DNA of 64,000 nt from Symbiodinium natans. Lineage: Eukaryota > Sar > Dinophyceae > Suessiales > Symbiodiniaceae. Numbering within the stretch: position 1 is the first letter of the stretch; each line of letters opens with the position of its first letter. Below the pieces are notes generated by a model. The model had not been told where the DNA came from. It did no database searches and saw only the letters and a program-made list of their open reading frames with translations. Both the position numbers and the translations under genes were made by a program. This document shows, piece by piece, positions 53,062 through 62,004 of this stretch. Where the stretch lies: the NCBI GenBank assembly GCA_905221605.1, contig CAJNDS010002302.1:950022-1014021 (forward strand), given 5' to 3'.

Positions 53062-53239
53062 GCTTGGCTGGGGCTTTGGGTTTTGGGTTTAGAGATCAGG
53101 GTTTAGGGTTTAGGGTTTAGGGTTTAGGGCTAGGGCTTAGGGTTATGCAGGTTCATCATGCTTCAGGATGGTCATGATGTAGGGTTCAGGGGTCCTTTTT
53201 TAAGGGCAAGAAGGCTTATAGAAGGGTACTCAGTGTTCA

Positions 53240-53360
53240 TGAACGGGTGTCACAGGGCTACATCAGGGTCTTGTCTATGTCGGCACCGCTATGGGCACGG
53301 AGACTACAAGAACTGTAGGCCCTATGTTGAAGGTGGAGGGCGCTAGGATGTGGCAGAGGG
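53240..53360 (+). other. Coding-like island inside the domain-gene K3-K4 intron
   Basis: One frame reads GLHQGLVYVGTAMGTETTRT then VGPMLKVEGARMWQREVC; an ATG-initiated frame from 53158 is the alternative. It lies in an intron whose flanking exons join in phase, so it may be chance. Confidence 0.27.
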
Positions 53361-53623
53361 AGGTTTGTACCCTAAACCCTAAACCCTAAACCCATTTTCA
53401 AAGGCAAGGTGCCGTGACTGTTGGTGCACTTCCACTTGTTAAGAGTATGAAGGTTGCGCCGGGTAGGGCTGAGGGCTTCTAAACCCTTAACCCTAAACCC
53501 TGAACCCTTAGTACCCTAAGCCTCAGAAGCCCTAAACCCTAAACCCTAAACCCTAAACCCTAAACCCTAAACCCTAAACCTCAGAAGAAGTCGGGAGCGC
53601 TTGCTGCTCTGGCACTCCGGGAG

Positions 53624-53678
53624 GCTTTTTCCCCGAGCGCGATGGCCGAATCTCCTCGGGTGGCAGCCGGGACACTTG
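53624..53678 (+). CDS. Repeat-domain gene, copy 1 exon 4 (FFPERDGR)
   Basis: After GGGAG (ending 53623), the frame selected by the exon 3 phase reads CFFPERDGRISSGGSRDT. It corresponds to RIFPSECGQEILGPRGDSFG in the second domain copy. The donor GT at 53679 leaves phase 2. A different frame (…LREAFSPSAMAESPRVAAG) is also open over this island, so the choice rests on the phase match and on the similarity between the two copies. Confidence 0.55.
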
Positions 53679-53869
53679 GTGAAGACTGTGCCCCACGACT
53701 CCAAACCCTGAGCCCCAAACCCTGAGCCCTAAACCCTAAACCCTAAACCCTAAACCCTAAATGGGTTTAGAGGTTCAGGGGACTCCAGCTAGCCCACAAA
53801 AGTTCCACAGATACATCCTACAAAATGGGTGAGAGTTCTCATGCTGTCGGTCCCCATGGTCCAAACCCC

Positions 53870-54020
53870 AAACCCTAAACCCCAAACCCTAAACCCTAAA
53901 CCCTAAACCCTAGCCCCTAAACCCTAAACCCTAAACCCTAAACCCTAAACCCTAAACCCTAAACCCTAAACCCTAAACCCTAAACCCTAAACCCTAAACC
54001 CTAAACCCTAAACCCTAAAC
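53870..54020 (-). repeat. C array before exon at 54025
   Basis: About 21 CCCTAAA units ending with CCAAG, the probable acceptor of the HGKNW exon. Confidence 0.96.
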
Positions 54021-54024
54021 CAAG

Positions 54025-54078
54025 TCAGGAAGCTCACGGCAAGAACTGGAAGCAGGAGGTCCCCCTGGGCCCCGCCAA
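54025..54078 (+). CDS. Repeat-domain gene, copy 1 exon 5 (HGKNW)
   Basis: Reads QEAHGKNWKQEVPLGPAK, equivalent to GRNWRLEPL of the second copy. It follows a C array ending at 54020. The start at CCAAG|TCAGG satisfies the phase left by exon 4; an alternative acceptor TCAG|GAAG (exon from 54029, phase 0) would need a different upstream donor. The donor GT at 54079 (GCCAA|GTGCC) leaves phase 2 for exon 6. The open frame runs into a G array at 54092. Confidence 0.6.
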
Positions 54079-54596
54079 GTGCCTTGGCCCTGGTTTAGGG
54101 TTTCGGGTTTAGGGTTTAGGGTTTAGGGCTAGGGTTTAGGGTGAGGGTTTGGGGTTCAGGGACCCCACCCCCACCCCTGACCCCACCGCAACCCGCAACA
54201 CAAGAAGCGCTTAGGGTACCCTGAAACCGAAACCCTAAACCCCTAAACCCTAAACCCCTCAACCCTTAAACCCCTAACCCCAAACCCCTAAACCCCAAAC
54301 CCTAAACCCTAAACCCCTAAACCCCAAGCAAAGGCTTCCTGGCGGGTGAGCTGGGCCCGTATCGTGGTTTCGGGGGGGGGGGGGGGGGGGGGGGGGGGGG
54401 TAGTTGAGGGGAGGATGGCATAGGATCTCATGAAGTAGACGGGGTCTCATCTAGAAGTTTACCCTCAGCCGCTGAGCCCGGCAGCTAAGTGTTTAGGGTT
54501 TAGGGATCTAGCACCAGCTCTGAAACCTCAAACTCGACCCTGCAACGCTCCGAAGCCGGATTACCAAACCCGCGGCAGAGCTGAGCAGCTACTGGG

Positions 54597-54722
54597 TTTA
54601 GGGTTTAGGGTTTAGGGTTTAGGGTTTAGGGTTTAGGGTTTAGGGTTTAGGGTTTAGGGTTTAGGGTTTAGGGTTTAGGGTTTAGGGTTTAGGGTTTAGG
54701 GTTTAGGGTTTAGGGTTTAGGG
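54597..54722 (+). repeat. Longest perfect G array
   Basis: About 18 TTTAGGG heptamers with no visible mismatch, in the K5-K6 intron of the repeat-domain gene. The lack of divergence suggests recent expansion or ongoing homogenisation. Confidence 0.97.
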
Positions 54723-54778
54723 CGGTTGCGACAACTTCATGATTGCACCCACCTCTCAACATACCAGACGTGGCAGAC

Positions 54779-54950
54779 GTGGGATGTTCCCCCTTATACT
54801 AGCAGTTCCTTCATCGGGATTATAGTGGGGGGGCTACCTAGAATCCCTACTGTACCCTGACAGTCCTGAATCGGGATTGTAGTGGGGGGGGGACTAATCC
54901 CTAATCCCGAAAGGACTGTTAGTATAAGGGGGAACATGCCAATTCCAGAC
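54779..54950. mobile_element. Fold-back element FB1, compound copy
   Basis: Outer arms GGGATGTTCCCCCTTATACT and AGTATAAGGGGGAACATGCC enclose a duplicated inner segment (GGGATTATAGTGGGGGGG and GGGATTGTAGTGGGGGGG). It looks like one element with a tandemly doubled interior, or one inserted in another. Confidence 0.85.
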
Positions 54951-55103
54951 CAAGATTCTTCCTTTGAAAATGCTCTTTTGTGGGAGCCCTCTGCTAGTCC
55001 TCCTCAAGGGCTTGTACGAAAAAGCTCAAGGAAACCATGCTGTAGACGGTGCCAGCTGGAGAGCTACAAAGACTTCCAGCAAGGACCAAACAAACGAAAA
55101 CCC
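54939..55103 (+). other. Coding-like frame inside the K5-K6 intron
   Basis: Reads IPDQDSSFENALLWEPSASP, PQGLVRKSSRKPCCRRCQLE then SYKDFQQGPNKRKP, starting in the right arm of a fold-back and ending in a C array. About 54 codons, balanced composition. It is intronic in the reconstructed gene, so its status is open. Confidence 0.33.
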
Positions 55104-55523
55104 TAAACCCTAAACCCTAAACCCTAAGGCAAAAACAAACAAACAAGAACACAGAAGAGCCCGAAACCCGAAAGCACACACCGCTAAACCACATGCACGA
55201 ACCCCACTACGAACGTCCGAAACGATGAGGATGCAAGCTCCAACCCAGCCTGTGTGCTCAAAGATCCGACTAAAGAGCATTCCTTCTAAGAACCCTAAAC
55301 CTAAACCCTGAACCTTCTTTTTGTAGGTCAACACTACAAGCCCCCTTTATAGAATTCCCAAGTAACCTACACAAAAGAAGGTTTAGGGTTCTTAAGGTAT
55401 TCAATCAACAGAGGGCCTCCTATTGTAAGCTAACTCCAGAATAAATTCGGGGTTTTGGTCCCTTGGGGCGCACCCATGAACCCCAAACCCTAAAGCCAAG
55501 CCTCGCCTGAATCCGGGCCTCAG

Positions 55524-55578
55524 GAAGCTTCACGTGTCCTGGGATCCGCGCGGTGGAGGCGCGATGCAGTGGTCGCAG
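55524..55578 (+). CDS. Repeat-domain gene, copy 1 exon 6 (SWDPRGGGAMQW)
   Basis: Starts after CTCAG with one base that completes the lysine codon of exon 5 and reads KLHVSWDPRGGGAMQWSQ. This is the closing strand-turn-strand of the domain (compare VYWSPARATVLW in copy 2). A C array of nearly 200 bp begins immediately after, at 55581. The donor is unresolved; GT at 55569 is one option. Confidence 0.6.
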
Positions 55579-55580
55579 TA

Positions 55581-55772
55581 CCCTAAACCCTAAACCCTAA
55601 ACCCTAAACCCTAAACCCTAAACCCTAAACCCTAAACCCTAAACCCTAAACCCTAAACCCTAAACCCTAAACCCTAAACCCAAAACCCTAAACCATAACC
55701 CTAAACCCTAAACCCTAAACCCTAAACCCTAAACCCTAAACCCTAAACCCTAAACCCTAAACCCTAAACCCT
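55581..55772 (-). repeat. C array directly after exon at 55524
   Basis: About 27 CCCTAAA units with two variants. It starts three bases after the exon's last recognised codon, so here the intron seems to begin with the C strand motif, an exception to the usual polarity. Confidence 0.96.
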
Positions 55773-56306
55773 AGACCCAAACCCTTCCAGCCCTTAAGCT
55801 AGGGCTGCTAGGGTTTGGGGGGTGGGTAATCAGCAGAGATCGGGGCGATAAGATTCAGGATTGTCCCCGAGTAATGTAGGGCTCGGAACAAGTTACGAAT
55901 AAATCTTCCCTTATGGCCCCTTTGTAATTGCACCATAATTCCCCCCCCCAAAAAAAAAACAGTTCCATATAATTATTAAGGACCCTATATTGACCGACAT
56001 ATCTGCTACAGGCTGCAGGTTTATGCAGGGAGGTGATTACCCTGCCGACTTTTCCCTTGCCTCTACGAAGTTCGGGGAGTTGGGGCCAAGACCGTCAACT
56101 TCTAAGTCCCTAAGCTTGAGAGAGTGTACAAAATGGTGTACCGCCCTAAATCCTGTCCCCTAAAACCCTACACCCTAGGCCCCAAAATCCCCAAACCTAA
56201 GCCCGAAACCCTAAACCCGAAACCCTAAACCCTAAACCCTAAACCCCAAACCCTCCCTTAAGAAGCATTCAGGACATCTGGAGCACCACCTTGGGGAAGC
56301 CTCCAG

Positions 56307-56363
56307 CGCCGCCTTGTCGCGACCGTACGCGCTCAGCGGCAGCTGGGATGGGCGGCCCGACCG
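56307..56363 (+). CDS. Repeat-domain gene, copy 2 exon 1 (YALSGSWDG)
   Basis: Reads RPYALSGSWDGRPD and a split codon, ending CG|GTTTAGGG at 56363/56364, where the telomeric repeat supplies the GT donor. It closely matches YALVGSWDE at 50853. The frame is open upstream to about 56257; the start after CCAG at 56306 is only one candidate. The left flank is a C array (56200-56250) and the right flank a G-type array (56364-56475). Confidence 0.66.
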
Positions 56364-56496
56364 GTTTAGGGTTTGGGGTTTAGGGTTTAGGGTTTGGGGT
56401 TTGGGGTTTGGGGTTTGGGGTTTAGGGTTTGGGGTTTGGGGTTTGGGGTTTGGGGTTTAGGGTGTAGGGTTTAGGGTTTGGGGTTACTTGGAGCTT

Positions 56497-56633
56497 CAGG
56501 GTACTTATGACCCAACTGTAAGTGTAGTTAAGACCCACTTGTACGCCACGTAGATACCCAGTAGGCTTACAATTGGGTTATGACTACAGTGATAGATAAT
56601 TGAGTTACTGAGTACCTTGAAGCTCCAAGTAGG
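56497..56633. mobile_element. Fold-back element FB2, well-preserved copy
   Basis: ACTTGGAGCTTCAGGGTACT at the left and GTACCTTGAAGCTCCAAGTA at the right. The compensating change GAGCTTC/GAAGCTC keeps the stem paired, i.e. the arms match each other better than they match other copies. Confidence 0.87.
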
Positions 56634-57074
56634 TTTGGGGTATAGGGTTTTGAGTTTAGGCCAGGGATGCGGGCATGTGTCGGGCTTAGGGTAAAAGGTT
56701 GAGGGGCTGCTCCCGGCCCTTATCCTCGCTTATGACATCTGTAGGGTTGTTGTGGCTCCAAGGCGTGTCATGCGAGGGACTTCACCCCAGCAACCCCACA
56801 GTAAACTCCCCTGCTTGAATGTTCAAAGGTACTTAGAAGCAGGATTACAAGTAGTGTAACAGTTGTAGGTTGTGATTTTGTTTGGATATTTTCACCCTAC
56901 TTTTAAGTAGCGTTGACATTGAAGAGAGGGTTCAGGGTTTTGGTGCTTAGGGCTTCTGGTTCAGAATGCCCCACTGACCCTTAACCTTCAAATCAAGCCC
57001 AAACCCTCATACGGAGTCCTTGTCTAGATTACTTATGCAAGCTCCCGGACAAAGTGTTTATGGTGTTCTTAAGG

Positions 57075-57198
57075 CAGGGGGGTTCAAGGGGGGTAGGTAC
57101 CTAGGGAACCTTAGGGAAGCTCAGGGAGCCTTAGGGAGTAGCAGGGAGTATTAGGGAACCTTGGGATACCTACACCCCTTGGACCCCCTCAAGAACCC
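57075..57198. mobile_element. Fold-back element FB5, best copy
   Basis: GGGGGGTTCAAGGGGGGTAG GTACC at the left and GGGATACCTACACCCCTTGG-ACCCCC at the right. The interior is a series of AGGGA(A/G)C(C/T)T units. It lies in the 56.36-57.29 kb intron. Confidence 0.87.
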
Positions 57199-57293
57199 CA
57201 CTTGACTCAAAGAAAGAAGCCCGAAACTCTAACCCCCACTAGCCTTAAACCCTACTAACACTAAACCCTAAACCCTCAACCCTCTTTGGCCAG

Positions 57294-57386
57294 GTGGACT
57301 TCGCACACAGCCTTTGTCCACTCGGACGAGCGGCCAGGTCCCTCACGCGGCCGTTCAGGGTCCCACGGGGCGGTCCATGTGTACCT
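57294..57386 (+). CDS. Repeat-domain gene, copy 2 exon 2
   Basis: A 93 bp exon after TTGGCCAG (ending 57293); its first base completes the split codon of the previous exon (CG+G). It reads WTSHTAFVHSDERPGPSRGR then SGSHGAVHVY and a split codon. The donor CCT|GTAAGTAGG at 57387 is the most canonical 5' splice site seen in the window. Phase 2 on both sides agrees with the neighbours and gives VHVYLFQIVCD at the next junction. Confidence 0.66.
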
Positions 57387-58656
57387 GTAAGTAGGGTTCA
57401 GGGGCTTAGGGTTTTGGGTTTAGGGTTAGGGTTTTGGGTTTAGAGTTTAGGATTTAGGGTGGAGGGTTTAGGGTTTAATTGGGTTTCGGGGTACTTATAC
57501 GAAGGGTCGTGCCCCAACTTCTAAGTACCCCATAAACCTCCAAGTAGTTTAAATCCCCAGAGCACGATGAAACCCCAAACCAAACATCCATGCGATCCCG
57601 CATCCCCACAATGCCAAATAGTGCCCCAAGCCCTAAACCCCAGACCCTAAACCCTAAACCCTAAACCCTAAACCCTAAACCCCAAATGCCTTGCAACCCC
57701 AAGGCCCCCAAAAAGCTGGGTAGCCCAGTGGTGCCGTTCTTTCCTTGTTTTTTTTTCGGGTTTAGGGTTCGGGTTTTCCCTTCTACACCAATTGAAATAG
57801 GGTTCGGGTTTTCCCTTATACACCAATTGAAATAGGGTACGCTTATTGTGGTCTGGTTGCTGGACCTGAAGCCTGAAATACCAACCACACTTGCAACCCC
57901 CAGCCCCAAGCCCTAAACCCCAAACCCTGTACACCCTGAGCCCTAAGTCCTAAACCCCAACTCCAAACCCCAAAGCCTAAACCCCAACCCCAAGCACCAA
58001 ACCCCCCAGCACCTGCTCCCGCCCTCGGGCTCCAGGCACTTATGTGGCAGCCGTCGAAGTCCCAGCAGATATCCATTTAGAGTGACCTGGTTGCAACCTT
58101 GAGGGTTTCGGGCTTAGGGTTCCAGACCCTAAGACCAGTCGCCAGAGCATCTTCCAGTCAGCAATAAGTAGGGCCTATATTTGTTGTGGCTGTATTGCCT
58201 AAGAACTTGTAGGATTTTGTGCTTGTTGATCGAAAACCGTACATATAGCTCACCTGAGCATGAAAGTACCTGAGCTGACCCTTCGTGAATCTCCCGTCCT
58301 GTTAGCCGCAGAACCCTAAAAAGTCGCCCGAAAACCGTAAAGCTGCAACACCCTGCAACCCTGAAACCCATAAACTTAAGCCTCTCAAACGCCAAACCCT
58401 ATAAACCCTACAGCCCTAAATTGCTAAACCCGAATCCTAAACCCCAAGCCCTAAAACCCCAACACTCTAAAACCATAAACCCCAGAAACCCGAAAGAAAA
58501 CCCAAACCCACAAAGGCCCAAGATGCAGAGCTCCAAGGTAGAAGGGTTTAGGCTTTGGGGTTTCGGGTTCAGGGTTTAGGGTTTATGGTTTCGGGTTTCG
58601 GTTTAGGGTTTCGGGAAGCCGTCAACCCCAAACCTTTCCTTGCTTAGCCGTCCCAG

Positions 58657-58687
58657 GTTTCAGATTGTCTGTGACGGCGAGTTCGAG
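58657..58687 (+). CDS. Repeat-domain gene, copy 2 exon 3 (FQIVCDGEFE)
   Basis: A tiny exon of about 31 bp after TCCCAG (ending 58656). With the carried-over CT it reads LFQIVCDGEFE, matching EFQVLRDNDWNQ of copy 1. The best phase-compatible donor is GAG|GCCGGT (GC at 58688), joining to RIFPSECGQ. A GT four bases later (58692) would shift the frame relative to the next exon. Confidence 0.62.
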
Positions 58688-58857
58688 GCCGGTAATGTCT
58701 TACCGGCTCACGGCACTACTCTGGGAGGTTCAGGGGAGAATGAGTTAGCTCTACCTGCCCCAAAACAATGTTATCCAGGAAAAAGCTCCTATGTACTCTG
58801 CCTGTAGTAATTAACCCCTGTAAGCCCTCAAGGCATGGCAGTCGTGGCCAGAATGTT

Positions 58858-58975
58858 CCTTGACAACTAGGACCCAGAGTAGGCCCTTTTCCCCTTTTCT
58901 GAGGGTTTAGATTCCCTTCTAAGCCCCTTTGAATCAAAAAGGGTAGCCTTTTTATTCCTAGGTTGCTCCCGTAAG
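58858..58975. mobile_element. Fold-back element FB4, copy at 58.9 kb
   Basis: ACAACTAGGACCCAGAGTAG left, ATTCCTAGGTTGCTCCCGTA right; the middle matches the family core AAGCCCCTTTGAATC/AAAAGGGTAGCC. A short C array follows. Confidence 0.86.
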
Positions 58976-59349
58976 CCCTAAACCCTAAACCCGGAAGAGT
59001 TGAGATCCGTTTTGGTTTAGGGCAGCGACTTGGTTGTATTCGGCACTTCATGTACTCTACGAAGTCCTCGCCAGCATGTGCTGGGTTGCCCTCTAGTCCT
59101 GCGAAAATGAGTTAGAGTTTAGGGTTTAGAGTTTAGGGTGTAGGGCTTCGGGTTTAGGGTTTTTTGGTAGTCTGGCTTTAATACCCTAAAGCCAAAAACC
59201 CAAACACCCTCAAGCCCAATCCCAGACGCCCTGAAATGTGTGAGGCACACCCGAAACCCTCCCTAAATGCAGAGTCTCTGCACGTGCAAGGTCCTCAACG
59301 TACCATGCGTAGGCTTTCAAGGGTCCCAGAACACGTCTGCCGTCCATAC

Positions 59350-59470
59350 CCCTACTTGAAGGCTTCAAGGGTACTTAGAATCTTGCAAGAAGGTTATAAG
59401 TGCTCAAGAAGGTTATCGCCGTAGTTGCCCTACCTATAACCCGCCTTGTAAGTAGCCCTGAACCTCCAAC
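59350..59470. mobile_element. Fold-back element FB2, copy at 59.4 kb
   Basis: CCCTACTTGAAGGCTTCAAG start and GTAGCCCTGAACCTCCAACC end, with AAGAAGGTTAT duplicated inside. It lies in the 58.7-59.8 kb intron. Confidence 0.75.
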
Positions 59471-59757
59471 CAAGGTCCCTAAAACCTAAACCCTACACCC
59501 CAAACCCTAAACCCCTAAACCCTGAACCCCGAACGCCTAGCCCGCAAAACCCCTGACAGAGGGGTCGGAATAAGTTCTAAGAGTATTTCCTTAGGGTCCC
59601 TTATACAATCATACTTTGATATCCCCTCGAAACCCTATTCTAATTCTTAAGCCCTCTAAACCCTAAACCTTAAACCCAAGACCCTAGACCCTAAACCCTA
59701 AACCCTAAACCTTATATCTATTTCTTAAGGCCCCTACATTAAAACACCAGCCAGGAG

Positions 59758-59815
59758 AGGATCTTCCCCTCCGAGTGCGGCCAGGAAATCCTTGGCCCGC
59801 GGGGAGATTCCTTCG
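59758..59815 (+). CDS. Repeat-domain gene, copy 2 exon 4 (RIFPSE...GP)
   Basis: Reads RIFPSECGQEILGPRGDSF plus the first base of a glycine codon. FPSE followed by a GP turn is the middle landmark of the domain. The donor GT at 59816 (TTCG|GTGCT) leaves phase 1, and the next exon supplies GC, giving GDSFGRNWRLE. The acceptor could also be CAG three bases earlier (59752-59754), adding one codon. Confidence 0.68.
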
Positions 59816-59839
59816 GTGCTCCCTCTCAGATCCCAGGAT

Positions 59840-60033
59840 TTAGGGTTGAGGACTTAGGGTTTAGGGTTTAGGATCCTAAACCCTAAACCCTAAACCCTAA
59901 CCCACAAAATTAACATCTTCCGTGGAGCCTAAAATTCTGGCTTAGTCCCTAAACCCTAAGCGCCCTAAACCCTAAACCCTAAACCCTAAACCCTAAACCC
60001 TAAACCCTAAACCCTAAACCCTAAACCCTAAAC
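59840..60033. repeat. Back-to-back G and C arrays filling a 246 bp intron
   Basis: A short G array (59840-59872) meets a C array (59874-59901) at a perfect inverted junction centred on GGATCC, followed after a short spacer by about twelve more CCCTAAA units (59945-60033). Together they make up most of the intron 59816-60061. Confidence 0.95.
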
Positions 60034-60061
60034 CGCCCTACTAAGAGACCCTTAAGCCGAG

Positions 60062-60143
60062 GCCGCAACTGGCGGTTGGAGCCTTTGGCGTCGCCGCGAG
60101 TGCTGTGGGTTTACTGGAGTCCTGCCAGGGCCACAGTTTTATG
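60062..60143 (+). CDS. Repeat-domain gene, copy 2 exon 5 (GRNW...YWSPxxxxVLW)
   Basis: Starts after CGAG (ending 60061) and reads GRNWRLEPLASPRVLWVYWS then PARATVL and a split codon before GT at 60144 (ATG|GTTTAGG). NWRLE and WSP...VLW match the two C-terminal landmarks of copy 1. The intron before it is only 246 bp and consists mostly of a G array followed by a C array. What follows downstream in this gene is not clear. Confidence 0.68.
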
Positions 60144-60150
60144 GTTTAGG

Positions 60151-60278
60151 GGTTAGGGTTTAGGGTTTAGGGTTTAGGGTTTAGGGTTTAGGGTTTAGGG
60201 TTTAGGGTTTAGGGTTAGGGTTTTGGGTTTAGGGGTTTAGGGTTTAGGGCTAGGGTTTAGGGTTTAGGGTTTAGGGTG
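60151..60278 (+). repeat. G array after exon at 60062
   Basis: TTTAGGG units with a few GGGTTTTGGG and GGGCTAGGG variants, beginning at the putative GT donor (60144). Confidence 0.95.
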
Positions 60279-60514
60279 CAGGCTACAGGCTGAGAAGAGG
60301 CTTCAGGGACTCTTGGGGCTTGAGGCTGGTACACCCTATAGCCCTAAGCCAGTCATAATCTCATTGAATGGGGGGTTCAGGTCTACCCTAAACCCTAAAC
60401 CCTAAACCCTAAACCCTAAACCCTAAACCCTAAACCCTAAACCCTAAACCCTCCGGGCCTGGGGGCTTGTCACCCCAAAGCCCAGAGGCGCCTTTTTAGT
60501 TCTCAAGCCTTAAG

Positions 60515-60970
60515 CCAGTTGTAACCCCCTTAAGTACCGTAGTAGGGTTATACTTGGGTTATAAGTGCAGTTATAAACCCCCCTTAAGTACCGTAACAGG
60601 GTTATACTTGGGTTATAAGTTATAAACCCCCTTAAGTACCGTGATAGGGTTATACTTGGGTTATAAGTACAGTTATAAACCCCCTTAAGTACCGTAGTAG
60701 GGTTATACTTGGGTTATAAGTACAGTTATAACCCCCTTAAGTACCGTAGTAGTTGGGCTATAAGTACAGTTATAAACCCCCTTAAGTACCGTAATAGGGT
60801 TATACTTGGGTTTTAAGTACAGTTATAAACCCCCTTAAGTACCGTAATAGGGTTATACTTGGGTTATAAGTACCGTTTTTAACCCCCTGAAGTACCGTAA
60901 TGGGGTTATAATTGGGTTATAAGTACAGTGATTATATTTGGGTTACTTAATACCATGAACCTCGAAGTAG
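60515..60970. repeat. FB2 element with expanded internal tandem repeat
   Basis: About eight copies of a roughly 53 bp unit (CCCCTTAAGTACCGTAATAG then GGTTATACTTGGGTTATAAG then TACAGTTATAAA), ending in a normal FB2 right end (ACCATGAACCTCGAAGTAG). Each unit is itself half of an FB2 stem, so the element's inner part has amplified. Confidence 0.9.
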
Positions 60971-61640
60971 GATCTGAGTGGGTCCCTAATTCGGCTCTTT
61001 TGGTATGGGTTGAGAATCCCTTATACAAACCTTTTGGTTCAGAAACTAGGGTTAGGGTTTAGGGGCTTTGGGTTTAGGGGTTTAGGGTTTATGGTTCAGG
61101 ATTTTGGGGTTTAGGGTTTCGGGTTTAGGGTTCAGAGGTTTACCCTAAACCGTAAGAGGTTTACCCTAAACCGTAAACCTGAACCCTGAACCCAGAACCC
61201 TGAACCCTAAACCCTAAACAACTTTGTCTTAAGGAAGCCTGCGGGCCTAACGCTGACATGCTTGGGGTTACCGATTGGGGTCTCCAGGGTCCAATGTGCC
61301 AGTCAAATGTGCTGTTGGGCCGTACTTCTGAAGGGGATGTTGTTGTGGTTGGGGGTTTAGGTTTTAGGGTGTAGGGTCTATGGTTTAGGGTTAGGGTTTA
61401 GGGTTTAGCGTTTAATCCGGGTTCATTTTTCAGGGTCTGGGGTTTTGGGGCTTTTTTGTCTGCAAAGTGTGGGATCCCTCCCCCGCCCCGGAGCCTTATC
61501 TCGCCCAACGTACACCCCCAAACCCTGATCCCTAAACCCTAAACCCTAAACCCTAAACAGCCTGAACCCAAGAAAAATACAAAAACGGAACCCGACATCT
61601 GAAACCCGAGCCCCGTCTTCAGACCTCATGAAATGTCCAG

Positions 61641-61715
61641 GTTGGCCAGCGGCGCCTTTGTGTGTACTTTGGTGACGTGGGGGATCCGCGGCCAGCAAGA
61701 GCAGTTCAGCTTAGG
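61641..61715 (+). CDS. Candidate exon, possible third domain copy (GQQEQF)
   Basis: After GTCCAG (ending 61640) one frame reads LASGAFVCTLVTWGIRGQQE then QFSLG up to a G array at 61711. I recall GQEQFQ-type strings preceding the D.DW core in this repeat domain, so it may belong to a third copy. A second frame (VGQRRLCVYFGDVGDPRPAR) is equally open, so the assignment is weak. Confidence 0.33.
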
Positions 61716-62004
61716 GTTTAGGGTTTAGGGTTTCGGGTTTAGGGTCTAGGGTTTGGGGTTTCGGGTTTAGGGCTTCGGGGTCAGGGGGTGTTCAACCCTC
61801 CCTTAGGAAGCCCAAGCCAACTTCTTTGTAGGCTCTTACCGTGAAGTCTTTGCCAGGGTTCTTAGGTAGATTCCAACAAGGAGGTTTTGGGTGCTCAAGG
61901 TGCGCCCTAAACCCACTCGCCCTAAACCCTAAACCCTAAACCCTAAACCCTAAACCCTAAACCCTAAACCCTAAACCCGAAACCATGCGCCCACTCTGCA
62001 GCCA

